Assembly: GCA_964464925.1 (NCBI GenBank)
Contig: CAYXLI010000010.1
Span: forward strand, 1 to 64,000
Length of the DNA stretch: 64,000 nt
Reading direction: 5' to 3'
DNA from: CAYXLI01 sp964464925
GTDB taxonomy: Bacteria > Acidobacteriota > Terriglobia > Bryobacterales > Bryobacteraceae
This document shows, piece by piece, positions 28,333-37,733 of this stretch. The notes below the pieces were generated by a model that made no database searches, was not told the DNA's origin, and saw nothing but the letters and a program-made list of their open reading frames with translations. The stretch's first letter is position 1. Each line of letters starts with the position of its first letter. The position numbers and the translations under genes are program-made.

Positions 28333-28432
28333 GCCATCCTCCTTACGCCCGATAAGACGCAGCAAGTGAGGCAAACGATCCTCAGATTTACAAACTTTTA
28401 ATGGTTTGGTGCACCGTGACGCCCCGTATGGT

Positions 28433-31400
28433 TCAATCGCCGACCGCACCGGCTTGCGCGGGCTGGGCGGAGCGCTTCCGGCGCATCACCCATTCACGCG
28501 CATCCTCCACGAAGGAGTAGCCGACCGGTACGACCAAGAGCGTGAGGAGCAGACAGAGGGTCTGTCCACCGATGATGGTCACGGCGATGGCGGATCGCTG
28601 GGATGCACCGGCACCCATGCCGACCGCAGTGGGTATGAGGCCCGCGACGATGGAGAACGTAGTCATAAGAATAGGCCGCAGGCGCACCCGGTTCGCTTCA
28701 AGCACCGCTGTTCGCAGCGGATAGCCTTCTTGCTTGAGCCGGTTCATGTAGTCGATCTGTAGAATGCCGTTCTTCTTCACGATGCCGAGCAGAAGGAGTA
28801 TGCCCAGCGCGCTGAACAGGTTCAGAGACCTGCCTGTGACGATCAGGGACAACAGAGCGAAAGGAATAGATAGCGGCAACGTGAGCAGAATGATGAAAGG
28901 ATGAACCAGACTTTCGAATTGGGCCGCCAGCACCATGTACATGAAGATGGAAGCAAGGCCGAAGGCCAGAATCATGTTCATGGTCGTTTCTTCAAGAATC
29001 TTGACTTGGCCGGAGAACGTCATCTTGTAATCGGCGGGCATGCTTACGGAATCGGCGATCTCCTGCACTTTGGCAGCCCCCTCGCCGAGCGAATGTCCGG
29101 GCGACACGTTCCCGTAGATCCCAACGGCGAACTGACGATTAAACCTGTCGATGCGACTGGGACCTAAGCCCCGCTCCAGCTTGGCGATAGAATCCAGCCG
29201 AATCAAGCCCTGCTTGGCCGACGGCACCAGAAGACGGCTGAGGGCCGCTGGATCATCTCTCTGGCCGGGTAAGAGGCGCATGGTGACGGGGTATTGTTCA
29301 GATCCCTCTTTGAAGGTAGAGATCTCGTCTTCACCTGACATCAGAAGGCGGACAGCGCTGGCCACATCTGAAACGCGGACGCCAAGGTCCGACGCGAGCT
29401 GCCGGTCTATGTTTACCTGAACCTCGGGGTTGTTCAGGTTCAGGTTCGCCTTTATATCCGTGATGGACGGTTCCTGCATCATACGCCTGGAGATCTCTTT
29501 TGCGATCTCCACGAGACGGCGCATATCCGGCCCGAGCATCTGCGCGCGTATGGGAGCGAAAGTATCGCGACCGCCAAGCACGTTCGGGAATGTGATGCGC
29601 GGGCGAGTGTGGGGGTACTGCCTGGCTATGTCACGGATCTTCTGACCCATGGTCGAGATGTCGGGACGCTCATCCGCCGGTTTCAGCAAAATGGTGGTAA
29701 GCGCCATGGTGACGCGGTCCACGATGCCGCTGGACGTCTGTGGAATGGTGGTCAACACTCCGGGCACTTGCTCGTACTTATGCGCCATTTCCATGGCGAC
29801 GTTTTCCGTTGCCTCCAGGGAGGAACCTTCCGGCAGTTCGATTGAAACGGCGAGTTCGTTCTGATCCTCCTGCGGCATCCAGTCGCGTCCGATGTAGCGG
29901 TTGACAACGAATGTGGACGCGAGAGTGGCGACGCACATTGCGACAATGACCCAGCGGTGAGATAAGGCCCAGCCGAGAGTGTTCACGTACCAGCGTTCCA
30001 CAAAGGTATCCTTGTGCCCGTGCGGCGCGGAAGGGTCGCCGTCCTTGGCAGGCTTGCGCTTGAGCAATCGTGCGCTGAGAGCCGGTGTAAGAGTGAAGGC
30101 GACGAGCATTGAGACCATGATGGACATCGCCATGGTCCAGCCGAACTGGTTCATATATCGCTTGGCGTATCCGGTGGTGAAGGCGATGGGCACGAAGATG
30201 ATGACCAGTGAGAGCGTGGTGGCCAGAACAGCGAGCGCGATTTCTTTGGTGGCCTGGATGGATGCCTCCAACGGCGGCATATCCTTCTCTTCCATGAAAC
30301 GGTAGATGTTCTCGAGCACGATGATTGCGTCGTCGATGACGATGCCGACGGCGAGAGTAAGGCCCAGCAGCGTCATGGAGTTCAACGTGAAATCGAGCAT
30401 GCGCATCAACGTGAAGGTCGCCACGATGGAGGTAGGAATGGCCACGGAACTGATCAGGACCATCCGCCAGTCACGGATGAACAGCCACACGATCATGGAG
30501 GCCAGCAGACTGCCAAGGATGAGGTGCTCTTCGAGTGCCTTGACGGAGTTCTTGATGTAGGTGGCCTGTTCCTTGATGACGTCCAGGTGTACGCCCGCAG
30601 GGAGTTGCTTATTGATTTCGGCCGCCTTTGATTGAATTTGCTCCACTACTTTGACGGTGTTGGTACCGGTCTGACGGCGGACGTCGAGCAGTACCGCGGG
30701 TTTGCCCTGATAGTGTGCAAACGACCGCCGCTCCGCCATTCCGTCCTCGGCATAACCAAGGTCACGGACACGGATGGGCGCACCGTTTACGTTTTTTACG
30801 ATGATGTTGTTGAATTCGCTTACGCGTTCGACACGGCCGAGCGTCCGGACTCCCAGTTCCGTCATTCCCCGGACGATGCGGCCTCCGGGAGCCTCTATAT
30901 TTTCACTCTCCAGCGCCGCACGAACCTCTTGAGCGCTCAGGTGATAAGCGTTCAGCTTATCGAGATCGAGGAAAAGATTGATCTGGCGGCTGCGGCCACC
31001 GGTGATGTCCACTCCCCCTACTCCGTCAACGGTCTCAAGAGAACGACGAATCTGCTTGTCGGCGATTTCGGTGAGTTCCCGGACAGGCCGCGCGCCGCTA
31101 ACGGCCATGGTGATAACGGGGTCGCTGTCCGGGTCGGCTTTCTGCACGGTTGGAGGGAGAACGTTTGGAGGCAGCTTTCGCATGGCGCCTTGTACCTTTT
31201 CCCGCACATCCTCAGCGGCTTCACCAATGTTGCGCTCGAGCACGAAGGTGACGATGATGTTCGCACTGCCTTCGGTCACAATGGCACGCATTTCATCGAT
31301 ACCGCTGACGGAGGCGACTGTCTCTTCGAGCGGCATCACCACTTGGGAGTTCACTTCTTCGGGGCTAGCGCCGGGAAGAGCTACGCGGACGTAAACCGTG

Positions 31401-31528
31401 GCAGGGTCGCTTCGCGGGAACAGATCGACTCCGAGGTCGACGAAGCTGAAAATCCCGAGAACCACAATGAACAGGATCAGCATGAACGCGAAGACGGGGC
31501 GCTTCACGCAGATTTCGGACAGCCGCAC
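28433..31528 (-). CDS. RND-family efflux transporter (HAE1-type)
   Basis: A 1,031-residue inner-membrane pump that uses the proton gradient to expel drugs, metals or lipids through an outer-membrane channel. The family pattern is complete: the N-terminal segment RPVFAFMLILFIVVLG, two large periplasmic loops, and twelve membrane segments. The proton-relay pair Asp-Asp lies in GIVIDDAIIVLENIYRF and the second half repeats SIPFALLSLIVTGRSLNLFSALG. No adaptor (membrane fusion protein) or channel gene is adjacent, so its partners are elsewhere. It is divergent from fabD, 74 bases apart. The substrate is unknown. Confidence 0.93.
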   Translation of the reverse strand: MRLSEICVKRPVFAFMLILFIVVLGIFSFVDLGVDLFPRSDPATVYVRVALPGASPEEVNSQVVMPLEETVASVSGIDEMRAIVTEGSANIIVTFVLERNIGEAAEDVREKVQGAMRKLPPNVLPPTVQKADPDSDPVITMAVSGARPVRELTEIADKQIRRSLETVDGVGGVDITGGRSRQINLFLDLDKLNAYHLSAQEVRAALESENIEAPGGRIVRGMTELGVRTLGRVERVSEFNNIIVKNVNGAPIRVRDLGYAEDGMAERRSFAHYQGKPAVLLDVRRQTGTNTVKVVEQIQSKAAEINKQLPAGVHLDVIKEQATYIKNSVKALEEHLILGSLLASMIVWLFIRDWRMVLISSVAIPTSIVATFTLMRMLDFTLNSMTLLGLTLAVGIVIDDAIIVLENIYRFMEEKDMPPLEASIQATKEIALAVLATTLSLVIIFVPIAFTTGYAKRYMNQFGWTMAMSIMVSMLVAFTLTPALSARLLKRKPAKDGDPSAPHGHKDTFVERWYVNTLGWALSHRWVIVAMCVATLASTFVVNRYIGRDWMPQEDQNELAVSIELPEGSSLEATENVAMEMAHKYEQVPGVLTTIPQTSSGIVDRVTMALTTILLKPADERPDISTMGQKIRDIARQYPHTRPRITFPNVLGGRDTFAPIRAQMLGPDMRRLVEIAKEISRRMMQEPSITDIKANLNLNNPEVQVNIDRQLASDLGVRVSDVASAVRLLMSGEDEISTFKEGSEQYPVTMRLLPGQRDDPAALSRLLVPSAKQGLIRLDSIAKLERGLGPSRIDRFNRQFAVGIYGNVSPGHSLGEGAAKVQEIADSVSMPADYKMTFSGQVKILEETTMNMILAFGLASIFMYMVLAAQFESLVHPFIILLTLPLSIPFALLSLIVTGRSLNLFSALGILLLLGIVKKNGILQIDYMNRLKQEGYPLRTAVLEANRVRLRPILMTTFSIVAGLIPTAVGMGAGASQRSAIAVTIIGGQTLCLLLTLLVVPVGYSFVEDAREWVMRRKRSAQPAQAGAVGD

Positions 31529-31602
31529 GGCGAATCTCCCTTGCGCAGGAACTAACCCCTGAGTCTATCGCGTTGTGAGCCGCAATTTACAATAGTTGCT
31601 TC

Positions 31603-32526
31603 ATGAGCAAAACTGCTTTCCTGTTCCCCGGCCAGGGCTCCCAATTTGCCGGGATGGGCAAGTCACTATTTGACAGCTTCGCCGAAGCGCGGGAGGTGTT
31701 TGAAGAGGCCGATGCCGTATTGGGGTTCGGCCTGTCCAAGCTTTGCTTCGATGGTCCGGAGGACAAGCTGAAGCTTACGGAGAATACCCAGCCCGCACTT
31801 CTTACGGTGTCGACGGCTGCGTACCGAGTGCTTGCAGCGAAAGGGTTCTCCGCGGAGTACGTGGCGGGCCATAGCCTCGGAGAATATTCGGCTCTGGTCG
31901 CGGCAGGGAGTTTGCAGTTTGCCGATGCCTTGCGGCTTGTAAGGAAGCGCGGGCAGTTCATGCAGCAGGCCGTTCCCGAGGGTGTGGGAGCGATGGCGGC
32001 GATACTCAAACTGCCGGAAGGGAAACTTGAACCGATCCTGGTTGAGGCCGCGAAGGGAGAAGTAGTATCGGCTGCCAATTTCAACTCTCCGGATCAAGTG
32101 GTGATTGCGGGTAATGCCGGGGCGGTACAACGGGCTATGGAATTGGCGAAGGCGGCCGGGGCCAAGCGCGCCATCCCTCTGCCCGTCAGCGCTCCATTTC
32201 ATTGCGCGCTGATGAAGCCGGCGCAGGAGAAGATGCGGCCGGAACTCGAGGCAGTTGCCTTCTCCGACTTGGAGACTCCGTTGATCAACAATTGGGAGGC
32301 GCGGGTAATCCGGACCGGCACAGAGGCGCGACAAGGCTTGATCGAGCAGATTCCAAATTCGGTCCGCTGGACAGAATCCATCGGCTGCTTAGCCTCACAA
32401 GGTGTGAGGCGATGCATCGAGATCGGGGCTGGGGCAGTGCTTACAGGACTTTTACGGAACATCGATGCGACGTTACAAGGCGTAAAGTTCGGGGAAGCAG
32501 CGGACCTGGAGAAGCTTACGGCATAG
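31603..32526 (+). CDS. fabD: Malonyl-CoA:ACP transacylase
   Basis: A 307-residue transferase that loads malonate from CoA onto acyl carrier protein for fatty acid synthesis. FPGQGSQFAGMG opens the protein, GHSLGEYSALVAAG holds the nucleophile Ser91, PVSAPFHCALMKPA the active-site His200, and EIGAGAVLTGL the closing glycine loop. Length is normal. No other fab gene is nearby; instead it is followed 27 bases later by a parvulin lipoprotein gene. Confidence 0.96.
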   Translation: MSKTAFLFPGQGSQFAGMGKSLFDSFAEAREVFEEADAVLGFGLSKLCFDGPEDKLKLTENTQPALLTVSTAAYRVLAAKGFSAEYVAGHSLGEYSALVAAGSLQFADALRLVRKRGQFMQQAVPEGVGAMAAILKLPEGKLEPILVEAAKGEVVSAANFNSPDQVVIAGNAGAVQRAMELAKAAGAKRAIPLPVSAPFHCALMKPAQEKMRPELEAVAFSDLETPLINNWEARVIRTGTEARQGLIEQIPNSVRWTESIGCLASQGVRRCIEIGAGAVLTGLLRNIDATLQGVKFGEAADLEKLTA

Positions 32527-32553
32527 ATCCGGTATTATGAAACTGTCGCCCAC

Positions 32554-33576
32554 ATGAATAAATCCTCAGCGGCAGCCTATTGCCTCGCCCTTGCGTTCGT
32601 GTCCGTCAGCTGCAAAAAGTCCATCCCGGCAAACGTCGCGGCGATGGTGAACAACAGGCCTATCACCTACGAGCAATTGGACAAGCAGTTCCAGTTGCAG
32701 TTTTCCGGTTCGGACAAGCCCACGGACGGTCAGACGATGATGATCCAGAAGCTGCAGCTTCTGAACAGCATGGTGGATAGCGAGATTATGCTGCAACGTG
32801 CGGAGAAAGCGGGGTTGATGGCCGTCGATTCGGACGTTGAAACGAAACTGAGCGAATTGAAGGCACCCTATACGCAGGAAGAATTCCAGCGGCAACTTGC
32901 GAGCCGGAAGATGAACATCGACGAGTTGAAGACTCAACTACGGCGTGAACTGAGTGTGCAAAAGCTACTGAATAAGGAAATTACCTCCAGCATTTCCATT
33001 TCAGACAAGGAAGTAGAAGAGTTCTACAAGGCAAATAAGGCGAACTTCAACCTAGCGGAGCCGCAGATCCACCTGCTGCAGGTCGTGGTGACGCCGCGGG
33101 CCGATCCGTCGGTGCGGAATCTCAAGAACGACAAGGCACAGACGCCCGAGCAGGCTATTTCGAAGATTCGCATGCTGGAATCGCGCCTGCGATCCGGCGA
33201 GGACTTCGCCATGGTGGCGCAGAACTATTCGGAAGATCCGACGGCGGCCAATGGTGGGGACGTGGGTTTTGTCGGAGAAAGCTCTCTGGAGAAGCTGAGC
33301 CCGGAATTGCGGAAGCTTATTATGAGCATGCAGCCGGGAGAAATGTCCCGCATCATCCAGACTGCTGAAGGATTCCGGATTCTGAAGGTGATCTCACGCG
33401 AACCGGCCGGCCAGCGGGAATTGAACGATCCCCGCGTGCAGCAGAACATCCGCGAGACGTTGATGAACCGGAAGGATCAGTTGCTGCGGGCCGCCTACTA
33501 TGAAGTGGCGCGGAATGAGGCATCGGTAATGAATCAGCTTGCCGTCAGCATCATGCAGAACAAGACGACGAAGTAG
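32554..33576 (+). CDS. Parvulin-type peptidyl-prolyl isomerase lipoprotein (PrsA/SurA-like)
   Basis: A 340-residue exported foldase. The signal peptide ends in a lipobox (AFVSVSCKKS), so Cys20 is probably lipidated and the protein membrane-tethered. Residues 25-165 form the helical SurA-N-type chaperone domain (VNNRPITYEQLDKQFQLQF onward). A single parvulin domain follows, about 172-275: IHLLQVVVTPRADP, FAMVAQNYSEDPTAANGGDVG and SRIIQTAEGFRILKV. Residues after it are helical. It would help proteins fold in the periplasm. It is probably cotranscribed with fabD, though no ribosome site is obvious. Confidence 0.9.
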   Translation: MNKSSAAAYCLALAFVSVSCKKSIPANVAAMVNNRPITYEQLDKQFQLQFSGSDKPTDGQTMMIQKLQLLNSMVDSEIMLQRAEKAGLMAVDSDVETKLSELKAPYTQEEFQRQLASRKMNIDELKTQLRRELSVQKLLNKEITSSISISDKEVEEFYKANKANFNLAEPQIHLLQVVVTPRADPSVRNLKNDKAQTPEQAISKIRMLESRLRSGEDFAMVAQNYSEDPTAANGGDVGFVGESSLEKLSPELRKLIMSMQPGEMSRIIQTAEGFRILKVISREPAGQRELNDPRVQQNIRETLMNRKDQLLRAAYYEVARNEASVMNQLAVSIMQNKTTK

Positions 33577-33596
33577 AGTGCCGGGCCTGAGCTGAA

Positions 33597-35120
33597 TTAA
33601 TTCTTCTTGACGGCCGGGGAAGGAACCTTGCGCACTTCTTCGAAATACTTCTGTACGTAGGGCTGATAGATCAACGGCACCTCATCGCGATTCGTTTCGC
33701 TACCGGCATCGGAGTGAGCAGCTTTCTTCTGCGAATAAGCGGTCTTGAGCTGCTGCTTGCCCGAGGGCACCTCTACGGTCATCTCGCCAGTTACCTGCTG
33801 CGACCGACGCCCCAAGAGTTCGCTGATCCGGCCCATGGCAGCTAGTTGCTCTGCATCCTTAACACTTTTGTCACCGTCCTGTTTGCCGATTCCGCTTTTG
33901 GAGTCCTGGTTGGCCGCATGCTCGGAACTCTTGTCGCCGGACTTGCTTTGGCCGGACTGACCCTGATCTCCCGCATCGGCTTTCTCGTCGCCCTGCTGGT
34001 TCTGGTCTCCTTGACCCTCGCCCTGCGATTTGCCCTGCTGGCCTTTCTGGTTCGCCGCCGTCTGCTGCGGTTTCTGACCTTGACCATTTGCCGGAGCGGA
34101 CTGAGATTGCTGCCCATTCTCTGAGGACTTGGATGGCGTCTTTAGCTTCGACATGAGATTCGCCAAAGCATCGCGCAGCTTGCTGGCGAGATTCGGCTCG
34201 TTGGAATTCGATCCGGTCTTTCCGTTCTGCGCGTTTTCCTGAGGTTTGCCTTGCTGGCCAGCCTGCTCGGGAGAGCCCGCCGAGCCTTCTTCGCTGCCCG
34301 TCTCGTTCTGCTTGCCGGAACTGGCGGCCTCTCCCTTCTCTGAGGAATCGCCTTGCTCAGAAGGGCTTTCCGAAGGCTTATTGCCTATACTCTGGCCGTC
34401 TTCGGTTCCCTGCAGGGCGTCTTTGCCTTCCGGTGTAGCGAGCACATCGGTGGTCTTGGTTTTGACCTGATCGGATTCGGCGGCGGGTGCTTCCATTTGA
34501 TCCAGTGGAATCCCGAGCTGCTTTAACTGCTCCTCGATCTTCTCCTGCACCAGACTTTTCTTGTTATAGGCCTGCTTTTTCGTGTCATCAGCCTTGAACA
34601 GGCTGAATTCGATCGGCGTGATCGGCTTCTGCAGATCGAGGCTGTGCGTGATGCCGTAGCGCACTCCGAACATACCGGCAACGATCGCCATGAGACCTGC
34701 GGCCAGCCATGTCGATCGTGGCGTATGTACGGGAAAAGCAGCGCGCACGTCCACAGTGGACGCCAGGTCACCAGCGGACACTCGTTGGAGATCGATTATT
34801 TCGCTGCTCTTAGATGCACCTAGGAAGTGGTAAGCCGTCGAGAGTGCGTCGTGCAAGCCAAGGCGAGCGTCGATGATCTGCGCAATCCGATAGAGGCCGG
34901 GCATTTTCCTGCGCGCGCGCCACAACCCGACCGAAGCCGCGACGACCGCGAGTAGGAGAGGCCAGTACCAATTCAGAATCTGGGTGCCGAGTACGAGCAA
35001 CAGAATCGCTGCTGCCGCAGCCACGCAGAACGCGACGCTAGCCTGTTCGACGATAACGTTCATCAGGACGCGACGGCGCGCTCGGTTCAAAAACAATTCC
35101 AAAGCGGCGGGTGCGGTCAA
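33597..35120 (-). CDS. Membrane protein with long Gln/Ser/Gly-rich region, DUF4175-like start
   Basis: A 507-residue protein. The first 165 residues resemble the start of DUF4175 proteins: two membrane segments at about 28-65, the phrase IIDARLGLHDALSTAYHFL, and a third membrane segment near 140-158. Residues about 200-430 are low in complexity, dominated by Gln, Ser, Gly, Lys and Glu, and must be disordered; the strings are imperfect and non-periodic. The final 70 residues regain order (LAAMGRISELLGRRSQQVTG, then VPLIYQPYVQKYFEEVRKV). In other acidobacteria such genes lie near MoxR/VWA clusters; here there is none. Function unknown. Confidence 0.75.
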   Translation of the reverse strand: MTAPAALELFLNRARRRVLMNVIVEQASVAFCVAAAAAILLLVLGTQILNWYWPLLLAVVAASVGLWRARRKMPGLYRIAQIIDARLGLHDALSTAYHFLGASKSSEIIDLQRVSAGDLASTVDVRAAFPVHTPRSTWLAAGLMAIVAGMFGVRYGITHSLDLQKPITPIEFSLFKADDTKKQAYNKKSLVQEKIEEQLKQLGIPLDQMEAPAAESDQVKTKTTDVLATPEGKDALQGTEDGQSIGNKPSESPSEQGDSSEKGEAASSGKQNETGSEEGSAGSPEQAGQQGKPQENAQNGKTGSNSNEPNLASKLRDALANLMSKLKTPSKSSENGQQSQSAPANGQGQKPQQTAANQKGQQGKSQGEGQGDQNQQGDEKADAGDQGQSGQSKSGDKSSEHAANQDSKSGIGKQDGDKSVKDAEQLAAMGRISELLGRRSQQVTGEMTVEVPSGKQQLKTAYSQKKAAHSDAGSETNRDEVPLIYQPYVQKYFEEVRKVPSPAVKKN

Positions 35121-35243
35121 AGTGCGAGACCCTCGGATCCATTATTACGCACTTCACTTGCCACCTCGCGAATACTCGCGGATAACGTAGCGTTCACCTA
35201 TGCTTTTGCGGCGCATGCTACGCTAGCGGGGGCGCTCACAACA

Positions 35244-37310
35244 ATGGAGTTCCTGGTCTTTATCCTCGGGATCGCGGCCGTCCTGCAGGCGATCCTATTC
35301 TCGGTCCGGATTCGGCGATTACAGTCTAAGATCGATGAACTTCAGGGGCAGGTCCGACACTCCGCACCCATTCTGCAGAACCTGATCCAGCGTGTATTCG
35401 TTCTGGAAGGGGGCGGAAGGCCAGGAGTGCCTGAACCGCTGTTGCCGGAAAACGCTCGGGTGGAGGCGGTTGCGGCGGAGGAGCATCCGCGCGTGATCGC
35501 GCCCCGGCCATCACGCGATTTCGAGGCGATGATCGGTGGAAACCTGCTGAACAAGCTGGGAGCGCTGATCCTGGTGATCGGAATCGCGCTATTTCTCGGC
35601 TATTCGCTCACACAACTTGGACCTGCCGGAAAGGTGTTGATCGGCCTGGCCGTGGGTGGGTCCCTGCTTGCCGCAGGAGTGCTCACCGAGAAAAAAGAAA
35701 ATTACGTTGCCTTCGGGCGCGGACTGATTGGGGCAGGGTGGGCTACTATCTACTTCACCACGTATGCCGTTCACGGAATAGAGGCCGCACGGCTGGTGGA
35801 AAGCCCGATTGCCGGGACGGCGCTCCTGCTTGCCGTTTCTGTGATGATGATCGCGCACTCGTTCGTGTACCGTTCCGAGCCGGTCACTGTTCTCGCGTAC
35901 TTCATCGCGTTCGTGACGCTGAACATCAGCCCGTTGACGCAATTCGCGATCATTGCGGCAGTCGTGCTTTCCGTCTCTGTGATTCTGCTGGCTGAACGCT
36001 ATCGCTGGGCGCAGCTTGCGATGGCGGGAATCATGCTGACGTATGTCACGTTTCTGCTGCGCTATGACCCCGGTATTTATTCCATGCAGGGTGTGTGGAA
36101 CGGGCAAATTGTACTTTGGATCTACTGGATTACGTTCGAGGCGTTTGGTCTCATTGCTGTCAAGAATCGATGGTCCGGAACACGCTTACTCTTGCCGTTG
36201 AATGCGATTGGATTCGTGACGGCCTCAGTTTTTCATCAGGAGCAGATGCATTCGGCGGAACTCGCGAAGCTTCTGACATTGCTGGCAGGAGCCTACCTGG
36301 TCAGTACTCTTGTGCGAGGGCGACTTAGTCCCGCCTCCGAGGGAGCGCCTCTACAACGATTCTTCAATGGAGCGTGGGAGCCAGCGTTGTTCATCGCGAT
36401 GGCAGTGGGGGCTGGCGCGTGCATTGAGAGGTTCGAAGGACTTCATCTGGCCGTGGCCCTGCTGATCGAGGCCGAACTATTGGTTGCGGCGGGTTTGCTA
36501 TTGAGGGATCGTTACATTACGAGCGTGGCGCCGTGGTTCGCTGCGCTCCCGTTTCTTCACCTTATTGCCGTTGATTTGGGGAACACTCGCACGATCGCGC
36601 TTGGCGGACGCACCTTTCACGTTTGGACACCGTTCGCGCTGCTGCTTGCGAGCTCGTTTGTTGCGAACCGAATCTTGACGGGCGGCATACTTTACGTATC
36701 GGCTGCGGCTGCTTGCCTCGCGATCGTGACACATGAGGAGTTCAGCCCATCCTGGGCGACGGTGGCGTGGATGATTCTGGCAGCAATTGGCCTGGCCGCG
36801 GGAACGTACTGGAATGATCGCCAGACGCGCCGGCAAACGTACGCTTTTGCGGTGCTGGTTGTGTTGCGCACGATCACCATCAACTTCCGTTGGGAACAGG
36901 AGGCGAGCCGACTGTCGACCGTTGGCATCGTAGTGGCGATCCTTTACGGATCGCAGCTTCTGCTTCACGCCCTCAGACTAGACGGGTACGCACGGATCGG
37001 CTATTGTGTCTCGGCGACCTTGCTGCTCACGATGCTGATTGTGAGGGACGCGCCTGGCCGCGAGATGACTCTGCTGCTGGGGGTAGAGGGGATATCGTTA
37101 TTGTCAGCCGGATTCTTACTACGGGAGCGAGCACTGCGGATGGCGGGCTTGGCTGTGTTCCTCGGTTGTATCGCGAAGCTATTCATTCATGACTTGAGCC
37201 AATTGGACACTGTGAGCCGAATTCTGTCATTCATCGTCCTCGGGGTGATGTTGCTGGGCGCGTCTTGGGCGTACACTCGCTACAAGGACCAGATACACAG
37301 ACTGTTATGA
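35244..37310 (+). CDS. DUF2339 multi-pass membrane protein
   Basis: A 688-residue protein with an N-terminal membrane segment, a coiled coil (RIRRLQSKIDELQGQVR), a proline-rich stretch, the family signature GGNLLNKLGALILVIGIALFLGYS broken here as GGNLLNKLGALILVIG and then at least sixteen closely packed membrane segments to the end. This layout is that of the DUF2339 family. No function is known; the packing resembles large O-antigen or carrier proteins but no active-site residue stands out. It overlaps the YjbR gene by four bases. Confidence 0.85.
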   Translation: MEFLVFILGIAAVLQAILFSVRIRRLQSKIDELQGQVRHSAPILQNLIQRVFVLEGGGRPGVPEPLLPENARVEAVAAEEHPRVIAPRPSRDFEAMIGGNLLNKLGALILVIGIALFLGYSLTQLGPAGKVLIGLAVGGSLLAAGVLTEKKENYVAFGRGLIGAGWATIYFTTYAVHGIEAARLVESPIAGTALLLAVSVMMIAHSFVYRSEPVTVLAYFIAFVTLNISPLTQFAIIAAVVLSVSVILLAERYRWAQLAMAGIMLTYVTFLLRYDPGIYSMQGVWNGQIVLWIYWITFEAFGLIAVKNRWSGTRLLLPLNAIGFVTASVFHQEQMHSAELAKLLTLLAGAYLVSTLVRGRLSPASEGAPLQRFFNGAWEPALFIAMAVGAGACIERFEGLHLAVALLIEAELLVAAGLLLRDRYITSVAPWFAALPFLHLIAVDLGNTRTIALGGRTFHVWTPFALLLASSFVANRILTGGILYVSAAAACLAIVTHEEFSPSWATVAWMILAAIGLAAGTYWNDRQTRRQTYAFAVLVVLRTITINFRWEQEASRLSTVGIVVAILYGSQLLLHALRLDGYARIGYCVSATLLLTMLIVRDAPGREMTLLLGVEGISLLSAGFLLRERALRMAGLAVFLGCIAKLFIHDLSQLDTVSRILSFIVLGVMLLGASWAYTRYKDQIHRLL

Positions 37311-37660
37311 ACGCAGAGTCATTCAGGAAGATCGCGATGAGCTTGCCGGATGCCGAGGAGCGATCCCACATGAACCACCCGGATTTTCGAATTGGGGGGA
37401 AGATCTTCGCAACACTCGGGTACCCGAACAACACGCGTGGGATGGTGAAGCTGCCGCCTGAACAGCAGCAGAATTTTGTGGATGCGAATCCTGAGGCCTT
37501 CCTGCCCGTGAAGGGTGCCTGGGGCCTCCGAGGAGCGACCAGCGTTGTTCTGGAGTCCGTTACGGAAAAACAACTGAAGGACGCTCTCCTAGTTGCCTGG
37601 GAGAGTGCGAAAGCGCAGGTAAAGAAGCCCCGGGGAAGCATACGACGAAGAAAGTTGTAG
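37307..37660 (+). CDS. MmcQ/YjbR family protein
   Basis: A 117-residue protein starting at the ATG (37307) that overlaps the stop of the DUF2339 gene. MSLPDAEERSHMNHPDFRI, GKIFATLGYPNNTRGMVKL and a helical end mark the MmcQ/YjbR fold, small proteins with a DNA-binding-like double-wing shape. Their function is not known. The last residues (KKPRGSIRRRKL) are strongly basic. Confidence 0.85.
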   Translation: MNAESFRKIAMSLPDAEERSHMNHPDFRIGGKIFATLGYPNNTRGMVKLPPEQQQNFVDANPEAFLPVKGAWGLRGATSVVLESVTEKQLKDALLVAWESAKAQVKKPRGSIRRRKL

Positions 37661-37709
37661 AAAGATCTGTGCTCTCTTTCACAACTGACGTCCGTAAAAC
37701 CGCTGAAAA

Positions 37710-37718
37710 TGCTAAACT
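37710..37718 (+). promoter_or_regulatory. Possible extended -10 promoter for aroC
   Basis: TG-c-TAAACT (37710-37718) is an extended -10 element 15 bases before the aroC ATG. No good -35 is visible, which is usual for extended -10 promoters. The leader would be very short. Confidence 0.35.
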
Positions 37719-37733
37719 ACTAGTTTCCTCCAC

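Noticed and set aside
30632..31555. 307-codon plus-strand open frame
   Set aside because: Antisense of the RND pump, whose protein is complete and typical.
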